This document shows, one piece after another, positions 46,950 through 57,445 of a DNA stretch of 64,000 bases. Below the pieces are notes generated by a model. That model worked only from the letters and a program-made list of their open reading frames with translations, was not told the DNA's origin and made no database searches. Source of the DNA: JALJPB01 sp963933115 (GTDB lineage: Bacteria > Pseudomonadota > Gammaproteobacteria > Enterobacterales > Alteromonadaceae). The number at the start of each line of letters is the position of its first letter. Position 1 is the first letter of the stretch. Made by a program: the position numbers and the translations under genes. The DNA lies in contig CAWVSL010000001.1 of the NCBI GenBank assembly GCA_963933115.1, positions 1 through 64,000 of the forward strand. The letters run 5' to 3'.

Positions 46950-48332
46950 ATGAAAACTCTATTTGCACTAGGCCTCATCCTTGCATCAACCGCTGGTAAT
47001 GCAGTTGAAAACCCTGCAACAATAAATGTTACTCAAGTAAGTAAACCTAAAAATATCATTATGGTTATTGCTGATGGTATGGGTCCTGCTTACACCACCG
47101 CTTATCGATATTTCAATGACAATCCCGCTACCGAACTTATTGAGGAAACTATCTTTGATCGTCTTTTTATTGGCACTTCAAGCACTTACCCTACAAGTAC
47201 TTCAGGGTTAGTAACCGACTCTGCAGCATCAGCTACCGCACTTGCCAGTGGTGTTAAAAGTTATAATGGTGCCATTGGTTTAGACGTTAATAAAAAGCGT
47301 GTACAAACAGTTTTAGAGTTCGCAAAAATTCAAGGTAAGAAGACAGGCATTGTCGTTACCTCGCAGATAAATCATGCAACACCGGCTGCTTATTTAGCGC
47401 ACAATGAAAGTCGACAAAACTATAATGCCATTGCCGATAGCTATATCGACGAAGGAATAAAAGCTGATGTCTATTTTGGTGGCGGTTGGCAGTATTTCCT
47501 TCGCGAAGACCGAAACTTAATTGATGAATTTAAAGCCTCTGGCTTTCAATATATCGATAGCTATAAGTCATTAGCCAATCTTAATGTCGACAAACCTGTT
47601 ATCGGATTATTTGATCATGTTGGCCTACCATGGGCATTAGATGATAGTGACCCGCATCGTTTATCAACAATGACAAAAGCAGCAATTAAACAGCTTGAAA
47701 ATGATCAAGGTTATTTCATATTAATTGAAGCTAGCCTGATAGATTGGGCAGGACATGACAATGATATTGCCGGCGCAATGGCAGAAATGACTGATTTAGC
47801 AATCACAATGCAATACTTAGAAAAATATAGCGAACAACACCCTGATACCTTAATTATCCTAACCGCTGATCACAGCACAGGTGGCCTAACTATCGGTGCT
47901 AATGGAATATATGAATGGAAGCCTGCAATTTTACGTGCAATGAACCAATCACCAGAGGCGATATCAACACTTTTGGGTAAAAGTACCATCACACAACAAC
48001 ATCTCTCCAAATTACTCAACTTTACCGTCACCGAAAGTGAGGTTGCGTTAATAAAAAAAGCAAAAACACATGCCATTGAACAATTAGCAAGTTACGATCA
48101 ACTTGATGAAGACGACAGAGTAAAGATAACAAAGCCGAGTAAAAGTAAAATTATATCAGTCGCTATTACAAAGCTTATTGATCTTCGTACTAATACTGGC
48201 TGGACGACTGGAGGGCATACAGCAATTGACGTACCTGTTCATGCCTTGGGGAAAAATAGTAAAATGTTTGCTGGTAAAATTGATAATACCGATATTGCAA
48301 AAAATATTTTCAGTCTACTAGGGAAAAAATAA
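46950..48332 (+). CDS. Alkaline phosphatase, exported
   Basis: A 460-residue metal-dependent phosphatase with a signal peptide (MKTLFALGLILASTAGNA). Catalytic Ser91 lies in TDSAASATA, the first metal ligand D42 in IADGMGP, and further ligand motifs are IEASLIDWAGHDND, LTADHSTGG and TGGHTAID. It hydrolyses phosphomonoesters in the periplasm. The TGGHT motif and length resemble the cold-active phosphatases of vibrios and shewanellas. It lies 330 bp downstream of the EEP nuclease-like gene. Confidence 0.93.
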   Translation: MKTLFALGLILASTAGNAVENPATINVTQVSKPKNIIMVIADGMGPAYTTAYRYFNDNPATELIEETIFDRLFIGTSSTYPTSTSGLVTDSAASATALASGVKSYNGAIGLDVNKKRVQTVLEFAKIQGKKTGIVVTSQINHATPAAYLAHNESRQNYNAIADSYIDEGIKADVYFGGGWQYFLREDRNLIDEFKASGFQYIDSYKSLANLNVDKPVIGLFDHVGLPWALDDSDPHRLSTMTKAAIKQLENDQGYFILIEASLIDWAGHDNDIAGAMAEMTDLAITMQYLEKYSEQHPDTLIILTADHSTGGLTIGANGIYEWKPAILRAMNQSPEAISTLLGKSTITQQHLSKLLNFTVTESEVALIKKAKTHAIEQLASYDQLDEDDRVKITKPSKSKIISVAITKLIDLRTNTGWTTGGHTAIDVPVHALGKNSKMFAGKIDNTDIAKNIFSLLGKK

Positions 48333-48803
48333 ACCTCTAGATGAGTGTTCAATCTTAGGTAAACTGGTTAACAGTCTTTGCAACGACAATACCAGGGACA
48401 ATACTAAGGACATTCCAGATAATATCATATCTTTTTTGCGTATAGTGCTAACCCTGTATTACTGAATAACCTTAGTCGTATAATTCAAAAAAGATTAATT
48501 ACCATCTATTTAAGGCGCTAATTCTATGCCGTAATGGTTAAAGTGGTTAAAGTGGTCAGGGTAAATTTTAGTAATATAGACGCATTATTTATTAGATATT
48601 ATAGGAATAAAGCCATATAAAATTAGCCTGAAATATAGTGTTGGCTTACTTAGTTTATTAATTTATTATTTGATAACATTCAAAAATTTTAAAACTAAGA
48701 ATTGAATACCTCGACAAATTTGGATTTATTTTGCGCAATACAAATCCAAATGCTATAAAGGATCGTACAATATATATACACGTCATAAAATAGGTAGCTT
48801 GTC
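48333..48803. other. Intergenic region with short direct repeat
   Basis: A 471-base stretch. GGTTAAAGT occurs twice in tandem near 48536-48553. No gene was seen. Confidence 0.4.
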
Positions 48804-49097
48804 ATGAAAAAATTTGCACTTCGGGTATACGATTCTTACAAATATGTTTTTGATTCTAGCAAAAATCCTCTCAGACACATCCCTGATCCAGTCAGTAGAT
48901 TCTATATTATGACAATCTTAGCGCTGATGTGGAGCTTCGCTATTGCAACATACCTTGGAAGTATTATTTACTTTGGCATAAGCCTAGCAGCCCATATTAT
49001 ATTGTTACTGATGTTTTTCTTCACTATGGCAGTATTTTATGATGCAGAGAAAAACCAAACCTCATGGCTACTTAAATTGCGTCGGAGTAACCAATAA
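48804..49097 (+). CDS. Hypothetical membrane protein
   Basis: A 97-residue protein. Residues 1-30 are hydrophilic (KNPLRHIPDPVSRFYIMT), followed by two transmembrane helices and a short basic C-terminal tail. The segment before the first helix and the ATG context look like a real gene. I do not recognise the family. No neighbour is within 470 bp. Confidence 0.6.
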   Translation: MKKFALRVYDSYKYVFDSSKNPLRHIPDPVSRFYIMTILALMWSFAIATYLGSIIYFGISLAAHIILLLMFFFTMAVFYDAEKNQTSWLLKLRRSNQ

Positions 49098-49928
49098 TAA
49101 TTAATTAATTTTCCACTTCAACGTTTAAGCAATATGTATTGCTCATGACATATAATATTTTTTGTATCGATATTTAAATAAATAATACGAAAAGTATTTG
49201 TGGCTGACTGCAACACTAATTAATGTTGTTTGGCTTTAATATTATGGCCCGATACATAACGCTGCAGCAAGCGGCTTAACAGTATGTTGTGATTTTTAGC
49301 ATCAATAACCAATAAAATCTTTATAAGCTACCGTTGATAACCTTTTTTATTTTATTTGAATTTCATGTATTCTTAAAATAGAAAGATGTCACTAACCAAA
49401 AGCTATCCGCATGAAAACCTAAATTTTAGATAGTTATTTGTCTCCGATAAAACATGAAAAAACAATCATAACAATGGCAATAAATAAAAAATCCAACAGG
49501 TTTACCTGCACTATTTTTTTTAATCTATATAACATTGTTTTAAATAGACTTACCCTTTTTAATACTTGGTTATTTTTATATTTTATACTTTTTAAACGTT
49601 TTAATTAAAATCCAAACGAGCATTTGACAGGGTATTAAATCTCTACTTGAACTTGAATTAAAACAGACAAATCTAGAGAGAACTATTTTATGGTTTAGCA
49701 GAGCTGTTATTGTTGATATCTTACTATCTTAAAAAAACATTAGGTAAATATTCGTTTATTCTTCTTATACTTATTCCAGACCATAATAATTATTAATAAC
49801 ATATTGCGTAAAATTTAACTAAAGTCTAACGGACGGCTTTGTTTTATGCTTATTTTAACTGTATTAACTCTCAAATGTGCCTTCAAAAAAAATGGGCCTA
49901 ATAAAGCCATATAATTTAGGAGTGTCCT
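49098..49928. other. Large intergenic region upstream of fumC
   Basis: An 831-base AT-rich stretch with the fumC-acnA promoter. I found no RNA, repeat or gene that I can support. Confidence 0.45.
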
Positions 49929-51236
49929 ATGCTTTATGGAAAAGAAACAATAAAAGCGCTAGAAAATTTTCCTATTAGCGGAATAACCATGCCAACAAAC
50001 TTTATTCAAAGCTTGGCAATGATTAAAAAAGCTTGTGCCAGTGCAAACCAACAAACAGGAAAGCTTGATAGTAGAAGAGCAAAAGCAATCAATGCGGCGG
50101 CTGCTGAAATAATAAGTGGTCAACATAATCAACAGTTTGTCCTTGATATCTTTCAAACAGGCTCTGGCACTAGCACAAATATGAACATCAACGAGGTAAT
50201 CACTGAGCTTTGCCGTTCTAAATATGGTGAGACAGTTCACCCTAATGATCACGTTAACATGAGCCAGAGCTCAAACGATGTTATCCCTAGCGCTATTCAT
50301 CTAAGCGCTTATTTAGGACTAACCAACGACCTCATCCCCAGCCTTAATCTTCTGAGCGATGCTTTGGTAGCTCGAAGCACCTCACTTAACAAAACGATAA
50401 AAACCGGACGTACACATTTAATGGATGCCCTTCCTATGACCATGGGCCAAGAATTAGGTGGTTGGCATAAACAAATTGTTAATAATATTGAGCGAATTGA
50501 ATCAAGTTATAAACGATTAAGCATGCTGGCACTTGGTGGCTCAGCTATTGGTACTGGCTTAAATTCTAGCGCTAAATTTAGCGCCTTAGTATGTGCCCAA
50601 TTGAGTAAAAATACCGGTATTGAATTTGCCGCTAATGATAACTTTTTCGAAGCCATCAGTTGCCAAGATACTGCTGTAGAGGTAAGTGGACACCTCAAAA
50701 CTTTAGCAACATCGCTGATGAAAATAAGTAATGACTTACGTTGGCAAAATAGCGGTCCCTTGGCAGGATTAGGCGAAATTACCTTACCTGAATTACAGGC
50801 GGGTAGTAGCATAATGCCAGGCAAAGTAAATCCGGTTATCCCTGAAGCTGTTTGTATGGCTTGCGCACAAGTTATTGGCAATGATATGACGATTACTATT
50901 GCAGGCCAAGGTGGTAATTTCCAACTTAATACTTATTTACCTGTAATAGCCTATAATTTATTGCAGAGTATTACTATTTTAGCTAATAGCGCCAGACTAC
51001 TAGCCACTAAGGTGATTGTAACATTTGAAGTAAACCAAGAAAATTTAGAAAGTGTCTTGGCATTAAACCCAATTTTGGTAACAGCTTTAAACAATCTCAT
51101 CGGTTATGAAAATGCGGCTGAAATAGCTAAGCAGGCCTACACAAGCAAAAGAGCTATTATCGATGTAGCAAAAGAAATGACAGACATAGACCATCAAGAA
51201 CTTATTAAGCTACTGGATCCTAAAAATTTAATTTAG
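49929..51236 (+). CDS. fumC: Class II fumarate hydratase, N-terminally short
   Basis: A 435-residue fumarase/aspartase superfamily protein. Motifs are GSGTSTNMNINEV (residues 78-90), SQSSND (112-117), GRTHLMDALPMTMGQE and GSSIMPGKVNP. It interconverts fumarate and malate without a metal. It starts at LYGKETIKALENFPIS, the position where typical FumC have already had about 24 residues; a TAG is in frame just upstream and AGGAG is six bases before the ATG, so the short start is genuine. acnA follows 45 bp downstream, giving a two-gene tricarboxylic-acid-cycle operon. An aspartase-like role is less likely. Confidence 0.87.
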   Translation: MLYGKETIKALENFPISGITMPTNFIQSLAMIKKACASANQQTGKLDSRRAKAINAAAAEIISGQHNQQFVLDIFQTGSGTSTNMNINEVITELCRSKYGETVHPNDHVNMSQSSNDVIPSAIHLSAYLGLTNDLIPSLNLLSDALVARSTSLNKTIKTGRTHLMDALPMTMGQELGGWHKQIVNNIERIESSYKRLSMLALGGSAIGTGLNSSAKFSALVCAQLSKNTGIEFAANDNFFEAISCQDTAVEVSGHLKTLATSLMKISNDLRWQNSGPLAGLGEITLPELQAGSSIMPGKVNPVIPEAVCMACAQVIGNDMTITIAGQGGNFQLNTYLPVIAYNLLQSITILANSARLLATKVIVTFEVNQENLESVLALNPILVTALNNLIGYENAAEIAKQAYTSKRAIIDVAKEMTDIDHQELIKLLDPKNLI

Positions 51237-51281
51237 CCATTAATCACTAGAATAAAATTTAAAACAAAATAAGGAACCAAA

Positions 51282-53993
51282 GTGAAGTCATTAAATAAAT
51301 ATACATCCGTGCTAACCGTACAAGATAAAAATTATCAATACTTTGATTTGTCCCTGTTAGGCACGAAGATCGAACGACTGCCTCTGACGGCTAAAATTTT
51401 GTTAGAAAACTTATTGCGTCATTGTGATGAACAATATGTGAAGCCTGAGGATATTGAAATCTTAGCTAATTGGGATACAAAAACATCATCAGAAACTGAA
51501 ATCGCTTTTGTACCCTCCAGAGTTATATTGCAAGATTTTACTGGGGTACCCGCTATAGTTGATTTGGCTGCCATGCGAGATGCGATGGTAGATCTAGGTG
51601 GAGATCCAAACAAGATAAACCCACTAAAACCAGTCGATTTAGTTATCGACCATTCTATTATGGTGGATGAATTTGGTCACAAAGATTCGTTTAAAAATAA
51701 TACTGAAATTGAAGTTAAACGTAATAAAGAACGCTATCAATTTTTGAAATGGGGCCAAAGCGCTTTTACTAATTTTAAAGTGGTACCGCCAGGAAAAGGC
51801 ATAGTCCATCAAGTAAATTTAGAATACTTGGCGCGAGTTACTTTTGTTGAAGAACACCAAAACGCTGTAGTTTTATACCCAGACACTTTAGTGGGTACCG
51901 ATTCTCACACCACTATGATAAATGGTTTAGGTGTTCTCGGTTGGGGCGTAGGCGGCATTGAAGCAGAAGCAGCAATGCTTGGCCAACCGGTCACCATGTT
52001 AATACCAGAAGTTATTGGTATGCAGTTAACCGGTAAATTGCCAGCAGGTGCAACGGCAACTGATTTAGTATTAGCCGTTACCCAGCAGTTACGTGCCTTT
52101 GGTGTTGTCGGTAAGTTCGTCGAATTTTTTGGTGCTGGTATAAAACATCTAACCGTTGCGGATCGGGCAACAATAGCTAACATGTCCCCTGAATATGGCG
52201 CAACTTGTGGTCTGTTTCCCATTGATGAACAAACCATTAAATATCTGCAATTAACCGGACGCAGTCAACAGCAAATTGAAATAATAGAAGCTTATGCCAA
52301 GGCGCAAGGAATGTGGGGCAGTGAAGCTCAAGAAAAATCCCAATATCACGCGACATTGAAACTCAATTTAAATAACGTAGTCCCTGCTATTGCGGGGCCT
52401 AAAAGACCCCAAGATAGAATTAACTTAGACGACGCATCGTCGGCATTTAAAACATGGTTAACAGAGCAAAAAGAGCTAACTATTGCTCCAGACGAGGTTC
52501 AGCAGCGGCGCTCTATGAGCGAAAGTTCTCCTTTAAAAAAATCATCAAAAACTGGTGTTCCTTGTCATTTGAATGGCCAAGACTTTGAACTCGATGACGG
52601 CGCAGTGGTTATCGCAGCAATCACCAGTTGTACCAATACCTCTAATCCATCTGTGTTAGTCGCTGCGGCACTAGTCGCTAAAAAAGCTAACGAACTTGGT
52701 CTTAAGATTAAACCTTGGGTAAAAACGAGTTTCGCACCGGGATCGCAAGTAGTAACCGAATATTTAAATAAAGCAGGCTTATCTAAAGAGCTTGATACTA
52801 TGGGGTTTAATTTAGTGGGTTATGGCTGTACAACTTGTATAGGTAACTCTGGTCCATTACCCGAACCGATTTCTAAAGCCATACGAGAAGGTCAATTAAC
52901 GGTTACGGCCGTATTGTCAGGTAATCGCAACTTTGAGGGGCGAATACACGCAGAGGTAAAAGCGAATTACTTGGCTTCACCGCCACTAGTCGTTGCTTAT
53001 GCCATTGCCGGTAATATGAATATTGATATAACTAAAGAACCGCTGGGTAAAAGTTGCGATGGCAAGCCGGTCTATCTTAGAGATTTATGGCCAAGCCAAC
53101 AAACAATTCAAGGCATAGTGACTAAGGTGGTCAACAAAGCGATGTTTACTGATAAATACGGCAGTATTTATGACGGTGGTGACGTATGGCAAAATCTAAA
53201 AACGGTTGATACTGACCTTTATAACTGGCCTGACAGCACCTATGTAAAAAAGCCAAGCTTTTTTACTAATATGCCCGCTAAACCTGAAGCCGTAAAACCG
53301 ATTAAAAAAGCGCGTTGTTTATTAAAACTGGCTGACAGTGTTACTACAGATCATGTCTCTCCAGCGGGTTCAATTGGTAACGATACTCCTGCTGCTGCTT
53401 ACTTAAGGGCCAATCGTGTCGAACCAAAAGATTTTAACTCTTATGGATCCCGTCGGGGTAATGATCAAGTAATGATGCGCGGCACGTTTGCCAACGTAAG
53501 GCTGCGTAATGAATTAGCGCCAGGAACCGAAGGTGGTTTTACCACTAAACAACCTAGCGGTGAGCAAATGACAGTCTTTGATGCGGCTCAGCAATATATC
53601 GCTGATAATGTACCTACTATCGTTATTGCGGGTAAAGAATATGGCACGGGAAGCTCTCGAGATTGGGCTGCTAAGGGACCGCTACTACTAGGCGTAAAGG
53701 CAGTAATTGCAGAAACTTACGAACGTATTCATCGCTCTAATATGATTGGTATGGGTATTTTGCCCTTACAGTTTATATCCGGGGAAGGTGCACACACTTA
53801 CAAATTAGAGGGTACCGAGCAGTTTTCAATTGAAGCCATTAAAGCGACGCAAAAACAAGTCACAGTTAAGGTGACAAACGATGATGGCAGTGAATTAAGT
53901 TTTACTACAGATATTCGTATTGATACGCCAAATGAGTTTGAATATTTCCGACATGGCGGCATTCTGCAGTACGTAATACGTTCATTGCTTTAA
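51282..53993 (+). CDS. acnA: Aconitate hydratase AcnA
   Basis: A 903-residue AcnA/IRP-type aconitase. The [4Fe-4S] ligands lie in TSCTNTSNPSV and YGCTTCIGNSG, and the C-terminal swivel domain has GTGSSRDWAAKG. It isomerises citrate and isocitrate. The start is GTG at 51282 with AAGGAACC before it. It follows fumC by 45 bp and is probably co-transcribed. Length (about 890-900) is that of AcnA, not AcnB. Confidence 0.94.
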   Translation: MKSLNKYTSVLTVQDKNYQYFDLSLLGTKIERLPLTAKILLENLLRHCDEQYVKPEDIEILANWDTKTSSETEIAFVPSRVILQDFTGVPAIVDLAAMRDAMVDLGGDPNKINPLKPVDLVIDHSIMVDEFGHKDSFKNNTEIEVKRNKERYQFLKWGQSAFTNFKVVPPGKGIVHQVNLEYLARVTFVEEHQNAVVLYPDTLVGTDSHTTMINGLGVLGWGVGGIEAEAAMLGQPVTMLIPEVIGMQLTGKLPAGATATDLVLAVTQQLRAFGVVGKFVEFFGAGIKHLTVADRATIANMSPEYGATCGLFPIDEQTIKYLQLTGRSQQQIEIIEAYAKAQGMWGSEAQEKSQYHATLKLNLNNVVPAIAGPKRPQDRINLDDASSAFKTWLTEQKELTIAPDEVQQRRSMSESSPLKKSSKTGVPCHLNGQDFELDDGAVVIAAITSCTNTSNPSVLVAAALVAKKANELGLKIKPWVKTSFAPGSQVVTEYLNKAGLSKELDTMGFNLVGYGCTTCIGNSGPLPEPISKAIREGQLTVTAVLSGNRNFEGRIHAEVKANYLASPPLVVAYAIAGNMNIDITKEPLGKSCDGKPVYLRDLWPSQQTIQGIVTKVVNKAMFTDKYGSIYDGGDVWQNLKTVDTDLYNWPDSTYVKKPSFFTNMPAKPEAVKPIKKARCLLKLADSVTTDHVSPAGSIGNDTPAAAYLRANRVEPKDFNSYGSRRGNDQVMMRGTFANVRLRNELAPGTEGGFTTKQPSGEQMTVFDAAQQYIADNVPTIVIAGKEYGTGSSRDWAAKGPLLLGVKAVIAETYERIHRSNMIGMGILPLQFISGEGAHTYKLEGTEQFSIEAIKATQKQVTVKVTNDDGSELSFTTDIRIDTPNEFEYFRHGGILQYVIRSLL

Positions 53994-54000
53994 AATCAGC

Positions 54001-54057
54001 TTACATTAAAGGTCTCAAGTGGCTTATATAAAGTCACTTGAGCGCTTAAAAATGTAA
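54001..54057 (+). terminator. Hairpin past acnA
   Basis: A 12-bp stem with one G-U pair (54014-54025 with 54031-54042) sits inside an outer 7-bp pair (54001-54007 with 54051-54057). No clean T run follows, so it may stabilise the mRNA end rather than terminate. Confidence 0.5.
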
Positions 54058-54360
54058 ATAATCCATTCAGGTAACCGGCTGACTTACTAAAATAATATAC
54101 TAATGAATAACTTAACCATCAACTACTGCAAGACCAAACTCGCCATTAAAGTTATATAAACTTTCAGCTTAAGCAGCTTTAATTCAGCTTTATCAGAACG
54201 CGATTTTACGTTAAGTATTTAATCATAGCCTAATTGAATTTAGGCTAAGATAAAATGATAAAACCATTATTCTACACCGCAAGTTTCACGTGCGCCTTAG
54301 TGTGGATTTTACACCGCAATTAAAAATTAACGTCAACCTAAGTTCTTAAATTGCTAAGTT

Positions 54361-54400
54361 GCTAAGTGCCAGAGTTAACTCGTTTATCACTTAGCTTTTT
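54361..54400 (+). terminator. Possible rho-independent terminator
   Basis: GCTAAGTG (54361-54368) pairs with CACTTAGC (54388-54395) and is followed by TTTTT. It lies 370 bases past acnA and 48 bases before the end of the convergent ilvD. Confidence 0.5.
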
Positions 54401-54442
54401 AGCTAATAAACCCTTAGTAATGCAAAAGAATATAAATGCGCC

Positions 54443-56131
54443 CTAAAAATTATCGGTAATTGCACCTTCTGATGCAGAACTGACATTGGCAGCATACTTG
54501 GCTAAAACACCACGCTTATATTTTTGCTCAGGGGCTTGCCACTTTGCTTTACGCGCCGCTAATTCTTCTTCACTCACATCAACAACAAGTGATTCTGTGA
54601 TGGCATCAATGGTAATGCGATCTCCGTCTTTCACTAAAGCGATGGGGCCACCAACAAAAGCCTCTGGTGTAATATGTCCAACAACAAAACCGTGAGTACC
54701 ACCTGAGAAACGACCATCAGTAATCAATGCAACATCGTCACCTAAACCCTGCCCCATAATGGCACCTGTATGCGATAACATTTCTTGCATACCTGGCCCA
54801 CCTCGTGGTCCCTCATTACGAATAACAACGACATCACCTTTTTTAATTTGGCGATCCATAATGTCTTTTAATGCCGCATCTGACGAATCATAAACGCGAG
54901 CTTTACCTTCAAAACGTAAGCCTTCATGACCAGAAATTTTAGCCACTGCACCCTCTGGGGCTAAGTTACCTTTGAGCATAACAAGGTGGCTATCTGCTTT
55001 AATCGGATTATCTAAGGCACGAATAATATCTTGTGACTCAGGGTAAGGTTTAACTTTAGCTAAATTCTGTTCTAATGTTTCACCCGTTACCGTTAAGCAG
55101 TCGCCGTGCAACAAACCTGCCTCTAACAACATTTTCATCAGGGGTTGAATACCACCGATTTCAATTAAATCAGCCATGCTATAACGGCCACTAGGCTTAA
55201 GATCAGCCAACATAGGAACACGTTTACCCACCCGCGTAAAATCAGCCAAGGTTAATTTAATATCAACACAATGCGCCATTGCTAATAAATGGAGAACCAA
55301 ATTTGTCGAACCACCTAAAGCAATAGCGACCGTCATTGCATTTTCAAAGGCATTCTTAGTCATAATCATTTTGGGCGTAATACCCTTTTGAACCAAATTC
55401 ATCACTGCAGCACCCGCAGCTTCACAATCCTTGAGTTTCTGGTCTGATATAGCCGCTTGTGCCGAGCTGTTAGACAAACTCATACCCATAGCCTCAATTG
55501 CCGAGGCCATGGTGTTAGCAGTGTACATACCACCACAAGAACCAGGGCCAGGGATTGCTTTAGTTTCAATCGCTGTAAGCTCTTTAACTGGAATAAGGTT
55601 ATTCGCTTCAGCGCCAATCGCTTCAAAAACAGAGACAATATCGAGCTGTTTACCCTTATATTCACCCGGTAAAATAGTCCCACCATAAACAAATACTGCG
55701 GGACGGTCCAAACGAGCGATGGCCATTAAGCAGCCCGGCATATTTTTATCACAGCCGCCAAGAGCAACAATGCCATCAAAGCCCTGACAAGCCATAACGG
55801 TTTCGATAGAGTCGGCAATCACTTCACGAGAGACCAATGAATACTTCATGTTCTCAGTGCCCATAGAGATACCGTCAGAAATAGTGATGGTGTTAAAGAT
55901 CACACCTTTGCCACCAGAGCTATCAACCCCTTTACAAGCCTCATCAGCGAGCTTATTGATATGCATATTACAAGGCGTAACCATGCTCCATGTGGAAGCA
56001 ATACCTATTTGAGGTTTCTTAAAATCCTCATCCGTGAAGCCGACAGGTCTTAGCATAGCGCGACTGGCTGCACGGTCTTTACCGTCAACAATTACAGAAG
56101 AATATGCGCGTGGGTTTTTGACTTTTGTCAT
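54443..56131 (-). CDS. ilvD: Dihydroxy-acid dehydratase
   Basis: A 562-residue Fe-S enzyme of branched-chain amino acid synthesis. The cluster cysteines lie in TPCNMHIN, LGGCDKNMPG and GSCGGMYTANTM. It dehydrates dihydroxy-isovalerate and dihydroxy-methylvalerate. The length matches the shorter (about 560) IlvD group rather than the 616-residue E. coli form. No other ilv gene is adjacent, which is unusual for gammaproteobacteria with an ilvGMEDA operon. A sugar-acid dehydratase of the same family is less likely. Confidence 0.9.
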   Translation of the reverse strand: MTKVKNPRAYSSVIVDGKDRAASRAMLRPVGFTDEDFKKPQIGIASTWSMVTPCNMHINKLADEACKGVDSSGGKGVIFNTITISDGISMGTENMKYSLVSREVIADSIETVMACQGFDGIVALGGCDKNMPGCLMAIARLDRPAVFVYGGTILPGEYKGKQLDIVSVFEAIGAEANNLIPVKELTAIETKAIPGPGSCGGMYTANTMASAIEAMGMSLSNSSAQAAISDQKLKDCEAAGAAVMNLVQKGITPKMIMTKNAFENAMTVAIALGGSTNLVLHLLAMAHCVDIKLTLADFTRVGKRVPMLADLKPSGRYSMADLIEIGGIQPLMKMLLEAGLLHGDCLTVTGETLEQNLAKVKPYPESQDIIRALDNPIKADSHLVMLKGNLAPEGAVAKISGHEGLRFEGKARVYDSSDAALKDIMDRQIKKGDVVVIRNEGPRGGPGMQEMLSHTGAIMGQGLGDDVALITDGRFSGGTHGFVVGHITPEAFVGGPIALVKDGDRITIDAITESLVVDVSEEELAARKAKWQAPEQKYKRGVLAKYAANVSSASEGAITDNF

Positions 56132-56720
56132 AATAAGGAACCTAGTGTTTGATTAATATCGATAAAATGGCTGAACATTGGCTTAGTATAACCAAAACCA
56201 CGGCTTGAACAAATAACTTAACTCAAATATTGTATTAAATAAATCATCCCGGTTTTGAGTAACTACAACGTTATAAATTTTATTTAGAGGTTTTAACACA
56301 TCTTTTGAAGTTTGTCTTTATTAGCTTTTTGAGTTTTTAATTAAGCACCTTAGCAGAATCAATTAGTTAGGTTACAAAAATAGGGGGTATTTATTTGAGT
56401 ATCAATAATCAAATAAACAGACATCAGTACCTAGTAATTAGCGTTTATTCTGGGGTTGCAAGTGAGACTCAGGCATGAAACATTAGTGGAGAGTTAATAA
56501 TGTTGATGGATAAACCTAAGCAGGGTTATGAAATTCCTTCTTGATCAAACCTTGAATTTTTTACTGGTGTGAATCATATTATATTATTAAGTTTAAACAA
56601 CGGCTCTCTAGGGGTAAATAAATGTTTCTTGCGGTTGTGATTTAAAAATATCAACACAATACGGATGCCGAACAAAGTAGAAGATCGCCGATAAATATTA
56701 ACCAAATTGGAGAAAATAAA
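56132..56720. other. Divergent intergenic region between ilvD and dps
   Basis: A 589-base region with the ilvD and dps promoters. A 14-codon frame with GGAGA in front of it lies at 56500-56544, and may be a leader peptide or chance. No operator can be supported. Confidence 0.4.
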
Positions 56721-57194
56721 ATGAGTGAGATAAATATTGGTATAAGCGAAGTTAGCAGAGAAGAAATAGCCCATGGTTTAAAAAAGTTGTTGGCAGACTC
56801 ATACACCTTGTACTTACAAACACATAACTTTCACTGGAATGTAACCGGTCCACAATTTCGTGAGTTACATTTGATGTTTGAAGAACATTACACCGAGCTT
56901 GCCCTAGCAGTTGACGAAATAGCCGAGCGAATTAGAACCTTAGGTTTTGCCGCACCAGCAACTTACAGAGCTTTTGCTGAGCTAAGTAGCGTAAAAGAAG
57001 TTGATGGTGTGCCTGAAGCTACTGAGATGGTTAATATTTTAATGCAGGCTCATGAGACGGTAGTGCGTACTTCAAGAGAAGTGTTGAAAATTGCTCAAGG
57101 GGTAGATGATGAATCAAGTGCATCTTTAATTGGCGATCGTTTGCGAGTGCATGAAAAAACAGCCTGGATGTTGCGCGCGACGCTTAAAAAATAA
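56721..57194 (+). CDS. dps: Dps family ferritin-like DNA-protection protein
   Basis: A 157-residue protein with the Dps ferroxidase signature HNFHWNVTGPQFRELHLMFEEHYTELALAVDEIAERI (quoted in part: H in HNFHWNV, D/E in VDEIAER). It forms a dodecamer that oxidises and stores iron and protects DNA from peroxide. It is cytosolic. TTGGAG precedes the ATG. With two catalases it makes this chromosomal region rich in peroxide defence. It is the last gene before the attC array. Confidence 0.9.
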   Translation: MSEINIGISEVSREEIAHGLKKLLADSYTLYLQTHNFHWNVTGPQFRELHLMFEEHYTELALAVDEIAERIRTLGFAAPATYRAFAELSSVKEVDGVPEATEMVNILMQAHETVVRTSREVLKIAQGVDDESSASLIGDRLRVHEKTAWMLRATLKK

Positions 57195-57349
57195 AAATCA
57201 GTTAAAAGCATAGCTCATCGTAAACGCTGGTTTAACTGATTGAATACTATCTTAAAAGATAGCTGACATGAGTAATTATTTTTATAACCCTGCGATTTGT
57301 TATCATCATTTTTATTTAGCGGACGGAGATTAATGCTTAAATTTAGTAC

Positions 57350-57445
57350 TCATAACGGCCATTAAGGCGAAGTTTATAGTTGGCTGAAATGTTGAGGAGC
57401 AACAGCAGCCAACGTATTTTTGTCTGTTTGAACACCTTGTTAGCT
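57350..57445 (-). repeat. attC site E
   Basis: Read on the minus strand, this 96-bp site starts with R'' AGCTAAC (57445-57439) and ends with R' GTTATGA (57356-57350). The arms GTTGGCTG / CAGCCAAC provide the internal dyad. It closes the last cassette (lipoprotein gene, whose TAA lies inside R''). Beyond it, towards dps, no further attC is seen. Confidence 0.85.

Larger units (their letters stand above)
53994..54442. other. Convergent intergenic region with two hairpins
   Basis: Between the ends of acnA and ilvD. A nested hairpin occupies 54001-54057 and a second stem followed by T5 is at 54361-54400. No gene seen. Confidence 0.5.
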
